From NCBI RefSeq assembly GCF_001421325.1, contig NZ_LMJY01000001.1:69501-133500 (forward strand): a stretch of DNA of 64,000 bases. The letters are read 5' to 3'. Both the position numbers and the translations under genes were made by a program. Under the pieces are notes generated by a model. The model was not told the origin of the DNA. It saw only the letters and a list, made by a program, of their open reading frames with translations, and did no database searches. This stretch comes from Novosphingobium sp. Leaf2 (GTDB lineage Bacteria; Pseudomonadota; Alphaproteobacteria; Sphingomonadales; Sphingomonadaceae). Of this stretch, positions 30,165-39,833 are shown one piece after another. Position 1 is the stretch's first letter, and each line of letters starts with the position of its first letter.

Positions 30165-31016
30165 ATGCCACCAGAACCCGCCGCCGACGCCGAGAACTAC
30201 GTGCGCGTGCTGGCCCGCATCGCCGATGCCCTGGAGCGCATGGCGCCTGCGCTGACGGTGACCACGGACTGGCTTGCCCATCCGGCTTATGTGTGGACGG
30301 GTGCCGCAGCACGGGCAGTCAGCCACCTGGATGCCCCTTCGCTTGATCTGCTGCGCGGCATCGACACCCAGAAAGAGCGCGTCGTCACCAACGTGGAGCG
30401 GCTTGCTGCGGGCCACGCGGCGCACGACATGCTGCTGTGGGGATCGCGCGGCATGGGCAAGTCGGCGCTGCTTCGCGCTGCCGTGCGCGGTGCGGATGCG
30501 CAGCACCCCGGCCGCGTGGCGCTGGTTCAAGTAGCGCACGAGGCCTTATCCGGTGTTGCGGGCCTGTTCACCGCGCTGGGCAAAGAGGACCGCAGCTTCC
30601 TCGTCTTCATCGACGATCTGGGCTTTGACGAGGATGACGGCGCCGGTCCCCGGACGCTACGGTCCTGGCTGGAAGGCGGCGTAGAGGCGCGCCCGGCCAA
30701 TGTGCGCCTTGCGGTCACGTCCAACCGCCGGGCTATCGTGGGTCGCTCGATGGCCGAGCAGGATGATCCTATCAACCCGCGCGATCTGGTGGACGAACGG
30801 CTCGCGCTGGCGGACCGTTTCGGTCTGTCGATCGGCTTCCACAACTGCGATCAGGACGCCTATCTGGCGATCATCGCCGGCTACGCCGAAACCTTCGACC
30901 TCGCCTGGGAGCCATCCGATGCCTTGGAATGGTCCCGCCGACGCGGCGCCCGATCCGGCCGTGTGGCTTGGCAATACGTCAACGAACTGGCCGGGCGGGC
31001 CGGCAAGGCGTTGTAG
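30165..31016 (+). CDS. DUF815 ATP-binding protein
   Basis: The 283-residue P-loop protein has Walker A WGSRGMGKSALLRA and Walker B SFLVFIDDLGFD, followed by RPANVRLAVTSNRRAI and DDPINPRDLVDERLALADRFGL. This AAA-like DUF815 family is widespread but poorly characterised; no partner is adjacent. ATG 30165 has AAGGA ten bases upstream and was chosen over ATG 30141, which lacks one. It is divergent from the Sua5 gene. Confidence 0.88.
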   Translation: MPPEPAADAENYVRVLARIADALERMAPALTVTTDWLAHPAYVWTGAAARAVSHLDAPSLDLLRGIDTQKERVVTNVERLAAGHAAHDMLLWGSRGMGKSALLRAAVRGADAQHPGRVALVQVAHEALSGVAGLFTALGKEDRSFLVFIDDLGFDEDDGAGPRTLRSWLEGGVEARPANVRLAVTSNRRAIVGRSMAEQDDPINPRDLVDERLALADRFGLSIGFHNCDQDAYLAIIAGYAETFDLAWEPSDALEWSRRRGARSGRVAWQYVNELAGRAGKAL

Positions 31017-31039
31017 AAAACGCGGCCGCCGGGCTGCGG

Positions 31040-32518
31040 CTAGTTGATGATCCTGTCGTCCTGCTTCTTGAACGCGCCCATCATCGCCTCGGGGGACGTG
31101 GGGTCCTTGATGTCCTCCAGCGGCTTCATGTGTTCGGTCACCACCGCCTTGACCGGCTGGGAAGGCTGCGCGCCCGGTGCAATCACGCGCCAGATAATGC
31201 CGGCAGTGTCATCGCTGACCAGCAGCGCCCCGCCCTTGTCCCATCCAACCCAGGTGGGCCGACCGTGGGTGTCGCCATTGTCTTTCAGAAATCCGGTTAG
31301 TACGCGCTGCGGCTTTACGTCGCGCGGGTTGCCGTTGGCGTCGAACGGCACGAACACGACGTCGTAGCCAGCGGCGGGGCGGCGATTCCAAGAGCCGTGG
31401 CGGGCGATGAACGCACCGTTTTCAAAGCCTTGGCCCAGCCGGTTACCGCCATTGGCGAACGTCAGCCCCAGCGCCGAGGCATGGGCGCCCAGCGCGTACT
31501 CCGGCTTGCGGGTGTATTCGACCATCGAGCTGTCCATCGGCAATTGCACGCGCTCGTCGAAGTTGTTCTTCCAGTACACCCAGGGCCAGCCATACTGGGC
31601 CCCGACCGGCACGTTGGTGAGATAATCCGGTACGAGATCGGGGCCGAGCATATCGCGCTCCTGCACGGTGGCCCACATCTCTCCGGTCGAGGGATTCCAG
31701 CCCAGCCCGTTGGGATTGCGCATCCCGACTGCGTATTGACGGCGGCGCGCGGTCGCCACATCGACCTCCCAGATCATCGCCCGTCCGGTTTCGGCATCCA
31801 GGCCATTATCGGCGATGTTCGAGGATGACCCGACGGCGACATACAAATGCTTGCCGTCCTGGCTGAGCAGGAGATTGCGCATCCAGTGATTGCCTGCCGG
31901 CGGCAGGTCTATCATCGTACGCAGTGGCTTGCCTTCCAGCTTCGTCTGGCCGGGGGTAAACGCGAACTCCAGCACCTTGTCGTGGTTGGCGATGTAAAGC
32001 CTGCCGTTCTGGTAAGCGAGGCCCGACGGGGAATGCATGTCCGCCGTGCGCAGCACCGTGCGCAGTTCCGCCTTTCCATCGCCATCGGCATCGCGCAGCA
32101 GGACAATTCGGTCCGGCGAAGGCACGCCTGCGCCAACCCGGCCCATCATCCAGCCCATAACCATGCCGGTAATGCCGGACGGCTTGTTGCCCGCCGGCGC
32201 GTTCGTTTCGGATACCAGGATGTCGCCGTTGGGCAGCGTCAATAGCGTTCGGGGGTGATCGAGCCCTTCAGCAAAGCGCGATACGGTAAGCCCTGCTGCT
32301 GCCTTGGGTGCCTCGCCAGCGACCCAGCCTACCGGCTTGGCCAGCTTGATGCTGGGTATCCACTGCGGTGCGGGCTCTACCAGCTGCGGGTTTTTACCCG
32401 TCGTTGCGTCCCAGGGCAGGTCCGACGTGTTGGAATGCAAACTCCAGTAAACGAATCCGGCCGCGGCCAGGACGATCACGGTGGAGGCGATGGCGGTCTT
32501 TTTGACGATCGGGTTCAT
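31040..32518 (-). CDS. PQQ-dependent sugar dehydrogenase-like (soluble glucose/sorbosone dehydrogenase)
   Basis: The 492-residue protein starts with a membrane anchor or signal (TAIASTVIVLAAAGFVYWSL). The beta-propeller shows RFAEGLDHPRTLLTLPNGDILVSET, GLAYQNGRLYIANHDKVLEF, HLYVAVGSSSNI and RHGSWNRRPAAGYDVVFVPF. The relation to the soluble glucose dehydrogenase and sorbosone dehydrogenase family is clear; PQQ binding and substrate are inferred. It is the only such gene here, and no PQQ biosynthesis genes are present. Confidence 0.85.
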   Translation of the reverse strand: MNPIVKKTAIASTVIVLAAAGFVYWSLHSNTSDLPWDATTGKNPQLVEPAPQWIPSIKLAKPVGWVAGEAPKAAAGLTVSRFAEGLDHPRTLLTLPNGDILVSETNAPAGNKPSGITGMVMGWMMGRVGAGVPSPDRIVLLRDADGDGKAELRTVLRTADMHSPSGLAYQNGRLYIANHDKVLEFAFTPGQTKLEGKPLRTMIDLPPAGNHWMRNLLLSQDGKHLYVAVGSSSNIADNGLDAETGRAMIWEVDVATARRRQYAVGMRNPNGLGWNPSTGEMWATVQERDMLGPDLVPDYLTNVPVGAQYGWPWVYWKNNFDERVQLPMDSSMVEYTRKPEYALGAHASALGLTFANGGNRLGQGFENGAFIARHGSWNRRPAAGYDVVFVPFDANGNPRDVKPQRVLTGFLKDNGDTHGRPTWVGWDKGGALLVSDDTAGIIWRVIAPGAQPSQPVKAVVTEHMKPLEDIKDPTSPEAMMGAFKKQDDRIIN

Positions 32519-32579
32519 GGCATAGAGATAGGCCGGCAGCGGCTATGCGACAACAAAGACTTGGGCTAACAACCTGCGC

Positions 32580-33062
32580 ATGTATGACTTTGCCCCTGCC
32601 GCCGCCCTGCCCAAGGCCGAATTGTATGACGCGCTGGCCTCTGCCGCCGGTGCGCTGGTGGAGGGAGAGCGCGATGGCGTGGCCAACATGGCCAACATTG
32701 CCGCGCTGATCTGGCAGTTCGTGCCGGACCTGAACTGGGCCGGGTTCTATCGCACCGTGGACGGCGAACTCGTACTCGGGCCGTTCATGGGTAAGCCCGC
32801 CTGCATCCGGATTCCTTTCGGCCAAGGAGTGTGCGGGACGGCGGCAGCAAGTGGGGAAACGCAGGTGGTTGCCGACGTGCACGCCTTTCCCGGCCATATC
32901 GCATGCGACGCTGACAGCCGATCGGAAATCGTGCTGCCGATCATCCGGGACGGCGTAGTGATCGCAGTGCTTGACCTCGATAGCCCTTTGCCCGGTCGGT
33001 TCAATGATGAGGATGCGCAGGGGCTGCAGAAGCTGGCCGCCATTGCGGCGCGCGCCATCTAA
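32580..33062 (+). CDS. Free methionine-R-sulfoxide reductase (GAF domain)
   Basis: The 160-residue GAF protein has the three fRMsr cysteines: C in GKPACIRIPFGQGVCGTAAA (two) and C in HIACDADSRSEIVLPI. These residues form the catalytic and resolving set. It reduces free Met-R-O, protecting against oxidation. There is no strong ribosome binding site. It is divergent from the sugar dehydrogenase gene, 61 bases away. Confidence 0.88.
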   Translation: MYDFAPAAALPKAELYDALASAAGALVEGERDGVANMANIAALIWQFVPDLNWAGFYRTVDGELVLGPFMGKPACIRIPFGQGVCGTAAASGETQVVADVHAFPGHIACDADSRSEIVLPIIRDGVVIAVLDLDSPLPGRFNDEDAQGLQKLAAIAARAI

Positions 33063-33217
33063 GAAAATACGCTGCATTCTGCGGTCGAAATTGCGCCGAT
33101 TCGGGACAAGGCATGGATCGGTCCATGACGCCGTTCGCCTTGGCCGCAGCAAAATGCTAGTCCCTTAGTTAGTTTACCAGGCTAACAGCCGGTTATGGCA
33201 CGAGGGGTAGCTTTGCG

Positions 33218-33877
33218 ATGCGTATTTCCATCTTGGCAGCGAGTATATCGATAGCAGTTCTGCCTGCCATTCCCGCGTTTGCGCAGGCCGGTTACGACGC
33301 GCCCGCAGGTCATTACGCTGACCGCTACGAGGGCGACCGGCAATACCGCCGAGAGGATTATGATCACGCGCGTGAGGGATGGCTGGCGGACTGCCGGCGT
33401 CGAATCTCGTCGCGCGATTCCGGTGTTGGCGGCGCTATGATCGGGGGTGTCGCTGGCGGCGTGATCGGCAATCGCATCGCGGGTCGCGGAAACCGGACCC
33501 TGGGTACGGTGGCGGGCGGTCTCGCCGGGGCCGCAGCCGGTGTCGCGATCGACAAGGCGGAAGACCGGGGACGGGCGCGCGACGAATGCGAGGCGTATCT
33601 GGACGACTATTACGCCGGCTATCAGCGCGGCCCGGCGGGATACGACGCACCCTACGGCTACGGGCAGGCTTATCCGGGATACGGCTATCCCGTCATGGCC
33701 GTGCCGATGATGATGGTTCCGGCACCCCAGTCCCGCCCGCCCTGCACCGAGACCGTGGAATACGTCTATGAAGACGTGCCCGTGCGTCCGGCCCGCCGGG
33801 TCATCCCGCGCCGCGCGAAAGTCGTGCCAGACAAACGGGTGCGTCTTGCACCTGACAAGCGCGTGCCGATCAAATGA
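33218..33877 (+). CDS. Glycine-zipper 2TM-domain exported protein
   Basis: The 219-residue protein has a signal peptide (ISILAASISIAVLPAIPAFAQA). A glycine-zipper double helix follows at about 70-110: GVGGAMIGGVAGGVIGNRI and GNRTLGTVAGGLAGAAAGVAI. Then comes a Tyr/Gly/Pro-rich region (YGYGQAYPGYGY) and a basic C-terminus. Such proteins insert in or span the outer envelope; the role is unknown. GAGGGG lies upstream of the ATG. It is convergent with parB: the stop codons abut. Confidence 0.82.
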   Translation: MRISILAASISIAVLPAIPAFAQAGYDAPAGHYADRYEGDRQYRREDYDHAREGWLADCRRRISSRDSGVGGAMIGGVAGGVIGNRIAGRGNRTLGTVAGGLAGAAAGVAIDKAEDRGRARDECEAYLDDYYAGYQRGPAGYDAPYGYGQAYPGYGYPVMAVPMMMVPAPQSRPPCTETVEYVYEDVPVRPARRVIPRRAKVVPDKRVRLAPDKRVPIK

Positions 33878-34843
33878 TCAGATGAGCCCACCGGTCAGGC
33901 GTTGGCAAACCAGATCGAGCTGATCCAGGGTGGCATAGCGGATCGTGACCGAGCCGGACGCCGGATCGGCATCGGCGTTGATCTTGACTGGCATGCCTAG
34001 AAATTCCTCAAGGTGGGTTTGCACTGCCGCAATGTCCGCATCCGCTGTGGCATTGCGAGCCGTCCTGGCGCGCCTTGGCGCAGCATCACCGCGCTGCTTC
34101 TTGCGCACCAGCTTCTCGACATCCCGCACCGACATCTGCTTGGTTACAGCAGCCTGTGCGATGGCTTCGGCATCGTCGCACCCGATCAGTGCGCGTGCAT
34201 GTCCCATCGACAACTGGCTGCGCTCGACCAGCGCGATGACTGGATCAGGCAGAGCCAGCAGTCGCTGGAAATTGGCGACGTGGCTGCGGCTCTTGTCGAC
34301 CAGACGCGCGATTTCGGCTTGGGTCATGCCCTCGTCTTCGGCGAAGCGGTGATAGGCGCGCGCCTCCTCGATCGGGTTCAGATCCTCGCGCTGGAGGTTT
34401 TCGATCAGAGCGATGGCCATGACCTCGCGGTCCGTAAGGTCGCGAATCAGCGCTGGCATCTCGTGCAGATGCGCCTTTTGCGCGGCGCGCCAACGGCGTT
34501 CACCGGCGACAAGCTGATAACGCCCGTTGTCCAGCGGCCGCACGATGATCGGCTGGATGACGCCGCGTTGGGCGATCGATGCGGCCAGTTCCTCCAGCGC
34601 GCCTTCCTCGAACTGGCGTCGCGGCTGCCTGGGGTCGGGCTGGATATCGGCGATGGACAGCACGGCAAGGCCGCCGGCTGGCGCGGACCTGTCGGCAGCC
34701 CCGCTGTTGCCGCCAGAGGACACCGGTGCCTCGCGCCGTGTCTCGCCCAACAGGGCACCCAGGCCACGGCCAAGGCCCTTGGGTTTTTGCCCCGCTGGCC
34801 TGGGCTGCGGGACACTGAAACGCACGATGGGATCGTCGGTCAT
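33878..34843 (-). CDS. parB: Chromosome partitioning protein ParB
   Basis: The 321-residue protein has an N-terminal ParA-contact segment (GLGRGLGALLGE), the ParB/Srx CTPase domain (LVAGERRWRAAQKAHL), a helix-turn-helix DNA-binding region (TQAEIARLVDKSRSHVANFQRL) and a C-terminal dimerisation domain. ParB loads on parS as a CTP-dependent clamp and spreads. The start at MTDDPI (34843) overlaps the parA stop (ATGA). It is the last gene of mnmE-mnmG-rsmG-parA-parB. Three parS sites lie within 3.5 kb upstream, and another is in mnmE. Confidence 0.97.
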   Translation of the reverse strand: MTDDPIVRFSVPQPRPAGQKPKGLGRGLGALLGETRREAPVSSGGNSGAADRSAPAGGLAVLSIADIQPDPRQPRRQFEEGALEELAASIAQRGVIQPIIVRPLDNGRYQLVAGERRWRAAQKAHLHEMPALIRDLTDREVMAIALIENLQREDLNPIEEARAYHRFAEDEGMTQAEIARLVDKSRSHVANFQRLLALPDPVIALVERSQLSMGHARALIGCDDAEAIAQAAVTKQMSVRDVEKLVRKKQRGDAAPRRARTARNATADADIAAVQTHLEEFLGMPVKINADADPASGSVTIRYATLDQLDLVCQRLTGGLI

Positions 34844-35616
34844 GCTGCCTTCCTCTTTTCGGGCAACCGCGTGATCAGTTCGCGGGCGAGTGCCATGTAG
34901 GCGCGGCTGCCAGCGCACGCATGGTCGTAGATCAAGGCGGGAACGCCATGGCTTGGCGCTTCGGAAAGGCGCACGTTACGCGGAATGACGGTCTCAAACA
35001 CCAGCTTGCCCAGCACCGATCGCACATCGTCCGACACCTGCTCGGTAAGGCGATTGCGCCGGTCGAACATCGTCAGCGCAATACCGATGATGCCAAGCTC
35101 GGGGTTGAAGCGCTGCTGCACCCGTTCAACCGTCTGCAAAAGCTGGCTCAACCCTTCCAGCGCGAAAAACTCGCACTGCAGCGGCACCAGCAGGGTGTCC
35201 GCAGCGGTCAGCGCATTGAGGGTCAGAAGGCCGAGCGACGGCGGGCAGTCCATCAGACACACATCATAGCCCAGGTCCGGGCTGAGCGCGCGCTGCAGGC
35301 GATGCGCCCGATCGTCCGCGCTGACCAGCTCCACTTCGGCACCGGAAAGATCGACAGTAGCAGGAAGCAGGTCCAGGCCTGGAATGCGGGTGGGCATAAT
35401 GCATTCGCGCGCCGCCACACCATCGACCAGCACGTCGTAAGACGACCCCTGCCGCTCCGATGCCGGCACGCCAATCCCGGTTGACGCATTGCCCTGCGGG
35501 TCGATATCGATCAGCAGCGTTCGCCACCCCGTGGCGGCAAGCGCTGTGGAAATGTTGATCGCGGTGGTCGTCTTGCCCACTCCGCCCTTCTGGTTGGCGA
35601 TGGCGATACGGATCAC
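34840..35616 (-). CDS. parA: Chromosome partitioning ATPase ParA
   Basis: The 258-residue Walker ATPase has the deviant Walker A ANQKGGVGKTTTAIN at the N-terminus, then TLLIDIDPQGNASTGIG and DVCLMDCPPSLGLLTLNAL. It drives origin movement with ParB/parS. The start is GTG at 35616, overlapping the rsmG stop as GTGA. It is translationally linked to rsmG and parB. Confidence 0.97.
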   Translation of the reverse strand: MIRIAIANQKGGVGKTTTAINISTALAATGWRTLLIDIDPQGNASTGIGVPASERQGSSYDVLVDGVAARECIMPTRIPGLDLLPATVDLSGAEVELVSADDRAHRLQRALSPDLGYDVCLMDCPPSLGLLTLNALTAADTLLVPLQCEFFALEGLSQLLQTVERVQQRFNPELGIIGIALTMFDRRNRLTEQVSDDVRSVLGKLVFETVIPRNVRLSEAPSHGVPALIYDHACAGSRAYMALARELITRLPEKRKAA

Positions 35617-36254
35617 GTGGTGCTGCCCTTCCCGCCGGTCAAAGTGCCGACGATGATCCCCGCCTGTGGGTCCGTCACCGAGTGTTCCACGTGGAACGTG
35701 TGACGCCAGTTGCGAAGGTTATCCAGTTCTTGCTGCGCGGACATGCCCTTGGGCAACACCCAGACCGTGTCACTTGTGGAAAATCGCGCCGATAAGTTGA
35801 GAAGTTTGCCGAGTGGCGCAAATGCGCGCGCCGAAATGCAGGCCCGTGGCGCACTGGGAATGGTTTCGAGGCGCGCGCCTATAACCTTGGCGCTCCTTAA
35901 TCCCATCGCATCGGCAGCACGCTGCAGCCATTCGACTCGGCGCGTGCGCGACTCGACCATGACGACTTCGCATTCAGGACGCAGCGCAGCGATCACCAGT
36001 CCGGGAAAGCCGGCGCCAGTGCCCAGGTCCATCCATGGCGAACTTGTTTCACGTGGAACAAAGCGGAGCAGTTGGGCACTGTCTACGATGTGCCGGGTCC
36101 ATACGTGTTCCAAGCTGCCGGCGGACACCAGGTTCTGGCGCTGGTTTTCCTCGCGCGTCAGCTTGACCAGCAGATCCAGACGGTCCTGCGCTTGTGAGTC
36201 GAATTCCGGCAGCGTCGCAAGCCACGCACGCGCGGCAGCCTCGGTTTCAATCAT
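35613..36254 (-). CDS. rsmG: 16S rRNA (guanine527-N7)-methyltransferase RsmG
   Basis: The 213-residue protein has the SAM site [20 protein letters not shown] and the RsmG features RQNLVSAG and [12 protein letters not shown]. It methylates G527 of 16S rRNA. It carries two parS sites (35683 and 36045) within its coding region, which encode TFHVEHS and FVPRETS. The ATG overlaps the mnmG stop, and the stop overlaps parA. RsmG beside ParA is a known origin-proximal order. Confidence 0.95.
   Translation of the reverse strand: MIETEAAARAWLATLPEFDSQAQDRLDLLVKLTREENQRQNLVSAGSLEHVWTRHIVDSAQLLRFVPRETSSPWMDLGTGAGFPGLVIAALRPECEVVMVESRTRRVEWLQRAADAMGLRSAKVIGARLETIPSAPRACISARAFAPLGKLLNLSARFSTSDTVWVLPKGMSAQQELDNLRNWRHTFHVEHSVTDPQAGIIVGTLTGGKGSTT
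35683..35698. other. parS site 4 (rsmG 3' part)
   Basis: TGTTCCACGTGGAACG, with a perfect 14-base core, lies in rsmG close to the parA start, within the ParAB operon. Confidence 0.88.
36045..36060. other. parS-like site 5 (rsmG middle)
   Basis: TGTTTCACGTGGAACA is a hybrid of the two parS forms: one half is TTTC and the other GGAA, leaving one mismatched pair. It lies 362 bases from site 4. Both halves occur in known parS sites, so ParB binding is likely. Confidence 0.8.
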
Positions 36255-38092
36255 GCGGTGACCCTGCGGGCCTGCACCAGCAACGCCGCCAGCGCTGCCG
36301 GGGTCACCCCGCGAATGCGGCCTGCGGCGGCCAACGTTGCCGGACGGGCCTGGGACAGGCGCTCGATCATTTCGCGGGAAAGACCGGGGGTATCTGCATA
36401 CGGGAAATCATCCCCCAGGGGCAGCGCCTCGCCGGCGCGCAGGTCTTTTAACTCACGCTGCTGGCGCTCCAGATACGGAGCATAAGTCGCGTCTTCCGCC
36501 AACTCTTCCACGATGTCCGGCGACGCCGCGGGGTTGATCCAGCCTTTCAGGCACTCCACGCCCACCCCGCCAAAACGCAGCCACTCGCGTAGCGGCAGCT
36601 TGCCAGCGTCCGGTTTGACCGGTGCGCCGGCCGCCATCATCTCCGCAGCAGGCACTTTCGTGTCAAATACGTCAGACAGAGCGGCCTTCGCATTCTCGCG
36701 CGCGGCGAACCACGCCTGACGCTCGGCTCCCACTGCGCCGACTTCGATGGCAATCGGCGTGAGCCGGGTGGACGCGTTATTGGCGCGAAGCCGCAAGCGA
36801 TACTCGGCACGGGCGGTCAACATGCGATAGGGTTCACTGACGCCTTGCAACGTCAGGTCATCGACCATCACCGCCAGATAGCTGTTGGCCCGGTCCAGGC
36901 GCGGAGGGGCTTTACCCAGCACAGCCGCCGCCGCATGCAGCCCCGCAACCAGCCCTTGCGCGGCGGCTTCCTCGTACCCCGTCGTACCATTGATCTGCCC
37001 GGCGCAATACAGGCCGGGCAGCGCGCGAACCTCCAGCGTTGGCCGCAAGGCACGCGGGTCGATGTAGTCGTATTCTACGGCGTAGCCGGGAACGATCATC
37101 TCGACCACCTCCAGCCCTACCATGCTGCGCAGCATGTCCAGTTGCACATCAGCGGGCAGGGAGGTGCTGATGCCGTTCGGATAGACCAGCGGAGTGGTCA
37201 GCCCTTCGGGTTCGAGAAAAACCTGATGGCTGTCGCGATCGGCAAAGCGATGGATCTTGTCTTCGATGGACGGGCAATAGCGTGGGCCCTGCGCACCGAT
37301 TGCGCCGGAGAACAGCGGCGATCGGTGCAGATTACGCCGGATGACGTCATGCGCGCGATCATTGGTGCGGCTGACGGCGCAAAATACCTGCGGCACCGTA
37401 CGGCGCGATCCCATAGCGGACATTGTCCACCCTTCGCCATCGGAGGGTTGCTCCTCCAGCCGGCCCCAGTCGATTGTGCGCCCATCGAGCCGGGGCGGCG
37501 TGCCGGTCTTCAGGCGCGCCATGGGCAAGCCGGCGCTGCGGATCTGCGCGGCGAGTTCCTGTGCGGAATCCTCGCCAATCCGGCCACCGACGATCCGCTC
37601 CTCTCCACGAAACAGGATGCCGCCCAGAAACGTGCCAGTGCACAGGATCGTGGCCGGGGCCGATAATACGGTGCCGCCCGAAAACCGTACGCCGGTTACG
37701 TGCTCGCCGGTAAAGATCAGGGCGCTGACCTCTCCTTCGATGAGGGTCAGGTTGCCGTGTTCGGCGAGCAGCTGGCGCACGGCGGCTTTGAACAAACTGC
37801 GATCCGCCTGCACGCGCGGGCCTTGCACCGCGCTGCCTTTGGACTTGTTGAGCATCCGGTAGTGGATCGCGGCAGCATCGGCAGCCCGCGCGATGATGCC
37901 ATCGAAGGCGTCTACCTCGCGCACGAGGTGGCCTTTGCCCAAGCCGCCGATCGCGGGGTTGCAGCTCATGGCGCCGACGGTGGCGAGGTCGAAGCTGACA
38001 AGTGCCACACGGGCCCCCATCCGCGCTGCGACCGCCGCCGCTTCGCAGCCGGCATGGCCGCCACCGATCACCATCACATCGAACGTCTGCAT
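36251..38092 (-). CDS. mnmG: tRNA uridine-5-carboxymethylaminomethyl synthesis protein MnmG
   Basis: The 613-residue FAD protein starts with [19 protein letters not shown] and shows [54 protein letters not shown] and [14 protein letters not shown] [11 protein letters not shown]. With MnmE it modifies wobble uridines. ATG 38092 gives the usual family start; ATG 38149, directly after the mnmE stop, would add 19 residues partly encoded by a parS site. It overlaps rsmG by ATGA. Confidence 0.95.
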   Translation of the reverse strand: MQTFDVMVIGGGHAGCEAAAVAARMGARVALVSFDLATVGAMSCNPAIGGLGKGHLVREVDAFDGIIARAADAAAIHYRMLNKSKGSAVQGPRVQADRSLFKAAVRQLLAEHGNLTLIEGEVSALIFTGEHVTGVRFSGGTVLSAPATILCTGTFLGGILFRGEERIVGGRIGEDSAQELAAQIRSAGLPMARLKTGTPPRLDGRTIDWGRLEEQPSDGEGWTMSAMGSRRTVPQVFCAVSRTNDRAHDVIRRNLHRSPLFSGAIGAQGPRYCPSIEDKIHRFADRDSHQVFLEPEGLTTPLVYPNGISTSLPADVQLDMLRSMVGLEVVEMIVPGYAVEYDYIDPRALRPTLEVRALPGLYCAGQINGTTGYEEAAAQGLVAGLHAAAAVLGKAPPRLDRANSYLAVMVDDLTLQGVSEPYRMLTARAEYRLRLRANNASTRLTPIAIEVGAVGAERQAWFAARENAKAALSDVFDTKVPAAEMMAAGAPVKPDAGKLPLREWLRFGGVGVECLKGWINPAASPDIVEELAEDATYAPYLERQQRELKDLRAGEALPLGDDFPYADTPGLSREMIERLSQARPATLAAAGRIRGVTPAALAALLVQARRVTA

Positions 38093-38132
38093 CGCCGGCC
38101 TGTATCGCATGTGGTCAAAATCGTCAAAGCGG

Positions 38133-38148
38133 TGTTTCACGTGAAACA
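38133..38148. other. parS site 6 (mnmE/mnmG junction)
   Basis: TGTTTCACGTGAAACA is a perfect 16-base palindrome, identical to the canonical parS sequence. It begins right after the mnmE stop and before the favoured mnmG start, so it is either intergenic or encodes the first residues FHVKH. Confidence 0.93.
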
Positions 38149-38149
38149 T

Positions 38150-39424
38150 CTACTTGCCGATGCAGAAGCGTCCGAACAAGGTATCGAGCACGTCCTCGGT
38201 TGCGGCGCGACCCACCAAGCTGTCAAACGCGACGCGGGCCAGTCTAAGGCACTCGCCCAGCAAAAGCAGGTCAGCCGTACTGCGTGTGGCATCCAGCGCT
38301 TTCAGGGCATCAGACAGCAAATCATGTTGCCGCCGGTTCAACGCAGCATGACCAGCCTTTGGCATTACGGTGCGCGCCGTATTTACGAGATCGTTTCGCA
38401 GGTGGCCAAGGCCTTCCCCGGTTAGCGCAGAAACACGGTGCCGCGGCGATGCTTTGCCAGGATGGTCGACCACGTCGATCTGCGTAGCGATTTCCCAGGC
38501 ACCCTGTTGGCCCTCCCCCTCCGATCCCAGCCATAGGACGAGATCCGCCGTGTCGATTTCGCTATGCGCTTTGGCGATGCCGATGGCCTCGATCGTGTCC
38601 TCTCCGCTGTCGCGTAAACCTGCCGTGTCGATGAACAGGAAAGGTACGCCGTCAAGCGCGACGCTGCGCATCACCGCGTCGCGAGTCGTTCCTGCGATGG
38701 GCGAGGTAATGGCCGCTTCTTCCTGTACCAGTGCATTGAACAAGGTGCTTTTGCCAGCGTTCGGAGGGCCGGCCAGAACCACGCGAAAGCCCTGGCGCAA
38801 AAGGTCAGCCGTGGGGCGATGCAGCCACGTGCGCAAATCACTGGCGAGGGCGGCGAGATCGGCATCGAGACTAAGCGGGCGGCCTTGCACGTCGTCTTCG
38901 TCATCGAAGTCCAGCGCGGCTTCGACCACGGCGGACAAACGCAGAACCCGGTCCCGCCAATCCTCCACCTGTCGTGAAAAAGCGCCGCCCGCCATAGCGA
39001 GCGCCACACTGCGCTGGATTTCCGTTTCGGCGCTGAGGAGGTCCGCCAGGCCTTCCGCTTCAGACAGGTCGATCCGCCCGTTGGCAAAGGCGCGGCGGGT
39101 GAACTCTCCGGGCTCGGCGCGGCGGCATCCCAATTCCAAGAGCGCTGCGTCCGCCGCAGCCACCACGGCGCGCCCACCGTGCAGGTGCAGTTCAGCCAAT
39201 GCCTCACCCGTGGCCGTATTTGGCCCTGGAAACCACAAGACGAGCGCCTGATCCAGCACTGTTCCACGTGGAACATGCAGTGTGCGGTAACTGGCGCGGC
39301 GTGGGGGCGGCACCGCGCCTGCGAGCCGCGCCAGCACATGGCCCGCATCTGGGCCGCTTATGCGAATGATGGAAATTGCCGCTGGCGGCGGCCCGCTGGA
39401 CAAGGCGAAGATGGTGTCGTTCAT
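38150..39424 (-). CDS. mnmE: tRNA modification GTPase MnmE
   Basis: The 424-residue GTPase has an N-terminal tetrahydrofolate domain (DTIFALSSGPPPAAISIIRISG), helical regions, the G domain (GPPNAGKSTLFNALVQEEAAI, FIDTAGLRD) and the canonical C-terminal FCIGK. With MnmG it forms the cmnm5U modification. It is the first gene of the ParAB operon. The coding region carries parS site 7 (39260), which encodes HVPRGT. Confidence 0.96.
   Translation of the reverse strand: MNDTIFALSSGPPPAAISIIRISGPDAGHVLARLAGAVPPPRRASYRTLHVPRGTVLDQALVLWFPGPNTATGEALAELHLHGGRAVVAAADAALLELGCRRAEPGEFTRRAFANGRIDLSEAEGLADLLSAETEIQRSVALAMAGGAFSRQVEDWRDRVLRLSAVVEAALDFDDEDDVQGRPLSLDADLAALASDLRTWLHRPTADLLRQGFRVVLAGPPNAGKSTLFNALVQEEAAITSPIAGTTRDAVMRSVALDGVPFLFIDTAGLRDSGEDTIEAIGIAKAHSEIDTADLVLWLGSEGEGQQGAWEIATQIDVVDHPGKASPRHRVSALTGEGLGHLRNDLVNTARTVMPKAGHAALNRRQHDLLSDALKALDATRSTADLLLLGECLRLARVAFDSLVGRAATEDVLDTLFGRFCIGK
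39260..39275. other. parS site 7 (inside mnmE)
   Basis: TGTTCCACGTGGAACA is a perfect 16-base palindrome in the mnmE coding region. It is the parS site farthest from the proposed origin, nearly 29 kb away. Confidence 0.92.
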
Positions 39425-39459
39425 AGGCGTCGCCGCCTAGCAGGCAGATCGCCCGAATG

Positions 39460-39732
39460 CTATTCGCGGTCCTTGCGCGCAGGGTTTTGCCCGGATCCGC
39501 TCATCGCCATGGCGACGCCGCTTTCCATGAACTGCTGGAACATCTTGAGGCCGAACTGGCCAACGGGTGCGATCTGCTTCGTAAGCTCGTTCAACTGGTC
39601 GAAGTTGCCAGCGCCTTGCATCGCCCTGGTCAACGCATCGACATAGACGTCGTTCGCCTTAGTTACATCCGGGAGGCCAAGAAAGCGGCGGGCTTCCTCG
39701 GGCGAGCATTCCAGCTCGACATTCACCTTCAT
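39460..39732 (-). CDS. DUF6489 family protein
   Basis: The 90-residue protein starts MKVNVELECSPEEARRFLGLPDV and continues with NDVYVDALTRAMQGAG and APVGQFGLKMFQQFMESGVAM. This matches short DUF6489 proteins of sphingomonads, of unknown function. The strong ribosome binding site CAGGAGG six bases before ATG 39732 decides the start. It lies 35 bases before mnmE and may be the first gene of the mnmE-parB operon. Confidence 0.8.
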   Translation of the reverse strand: MKVNVELECSPEEARRFLGLPDVTKANDVYVDALTRAMQGAGNFDQLNELTKQIAPVGQFGLKMFQQFMESGVAMAMSGSGQNPARKDRE

Positions 39733-39833
39733 GCGCGGCCTCCTGTTCAAATGCCGATGTCAGAACTGACATATGGGCGTGGCAAAGTCCAATGCCAGTC
39801 CCTACACAGGCTATAATCTGCTGAGGAGTTCCC

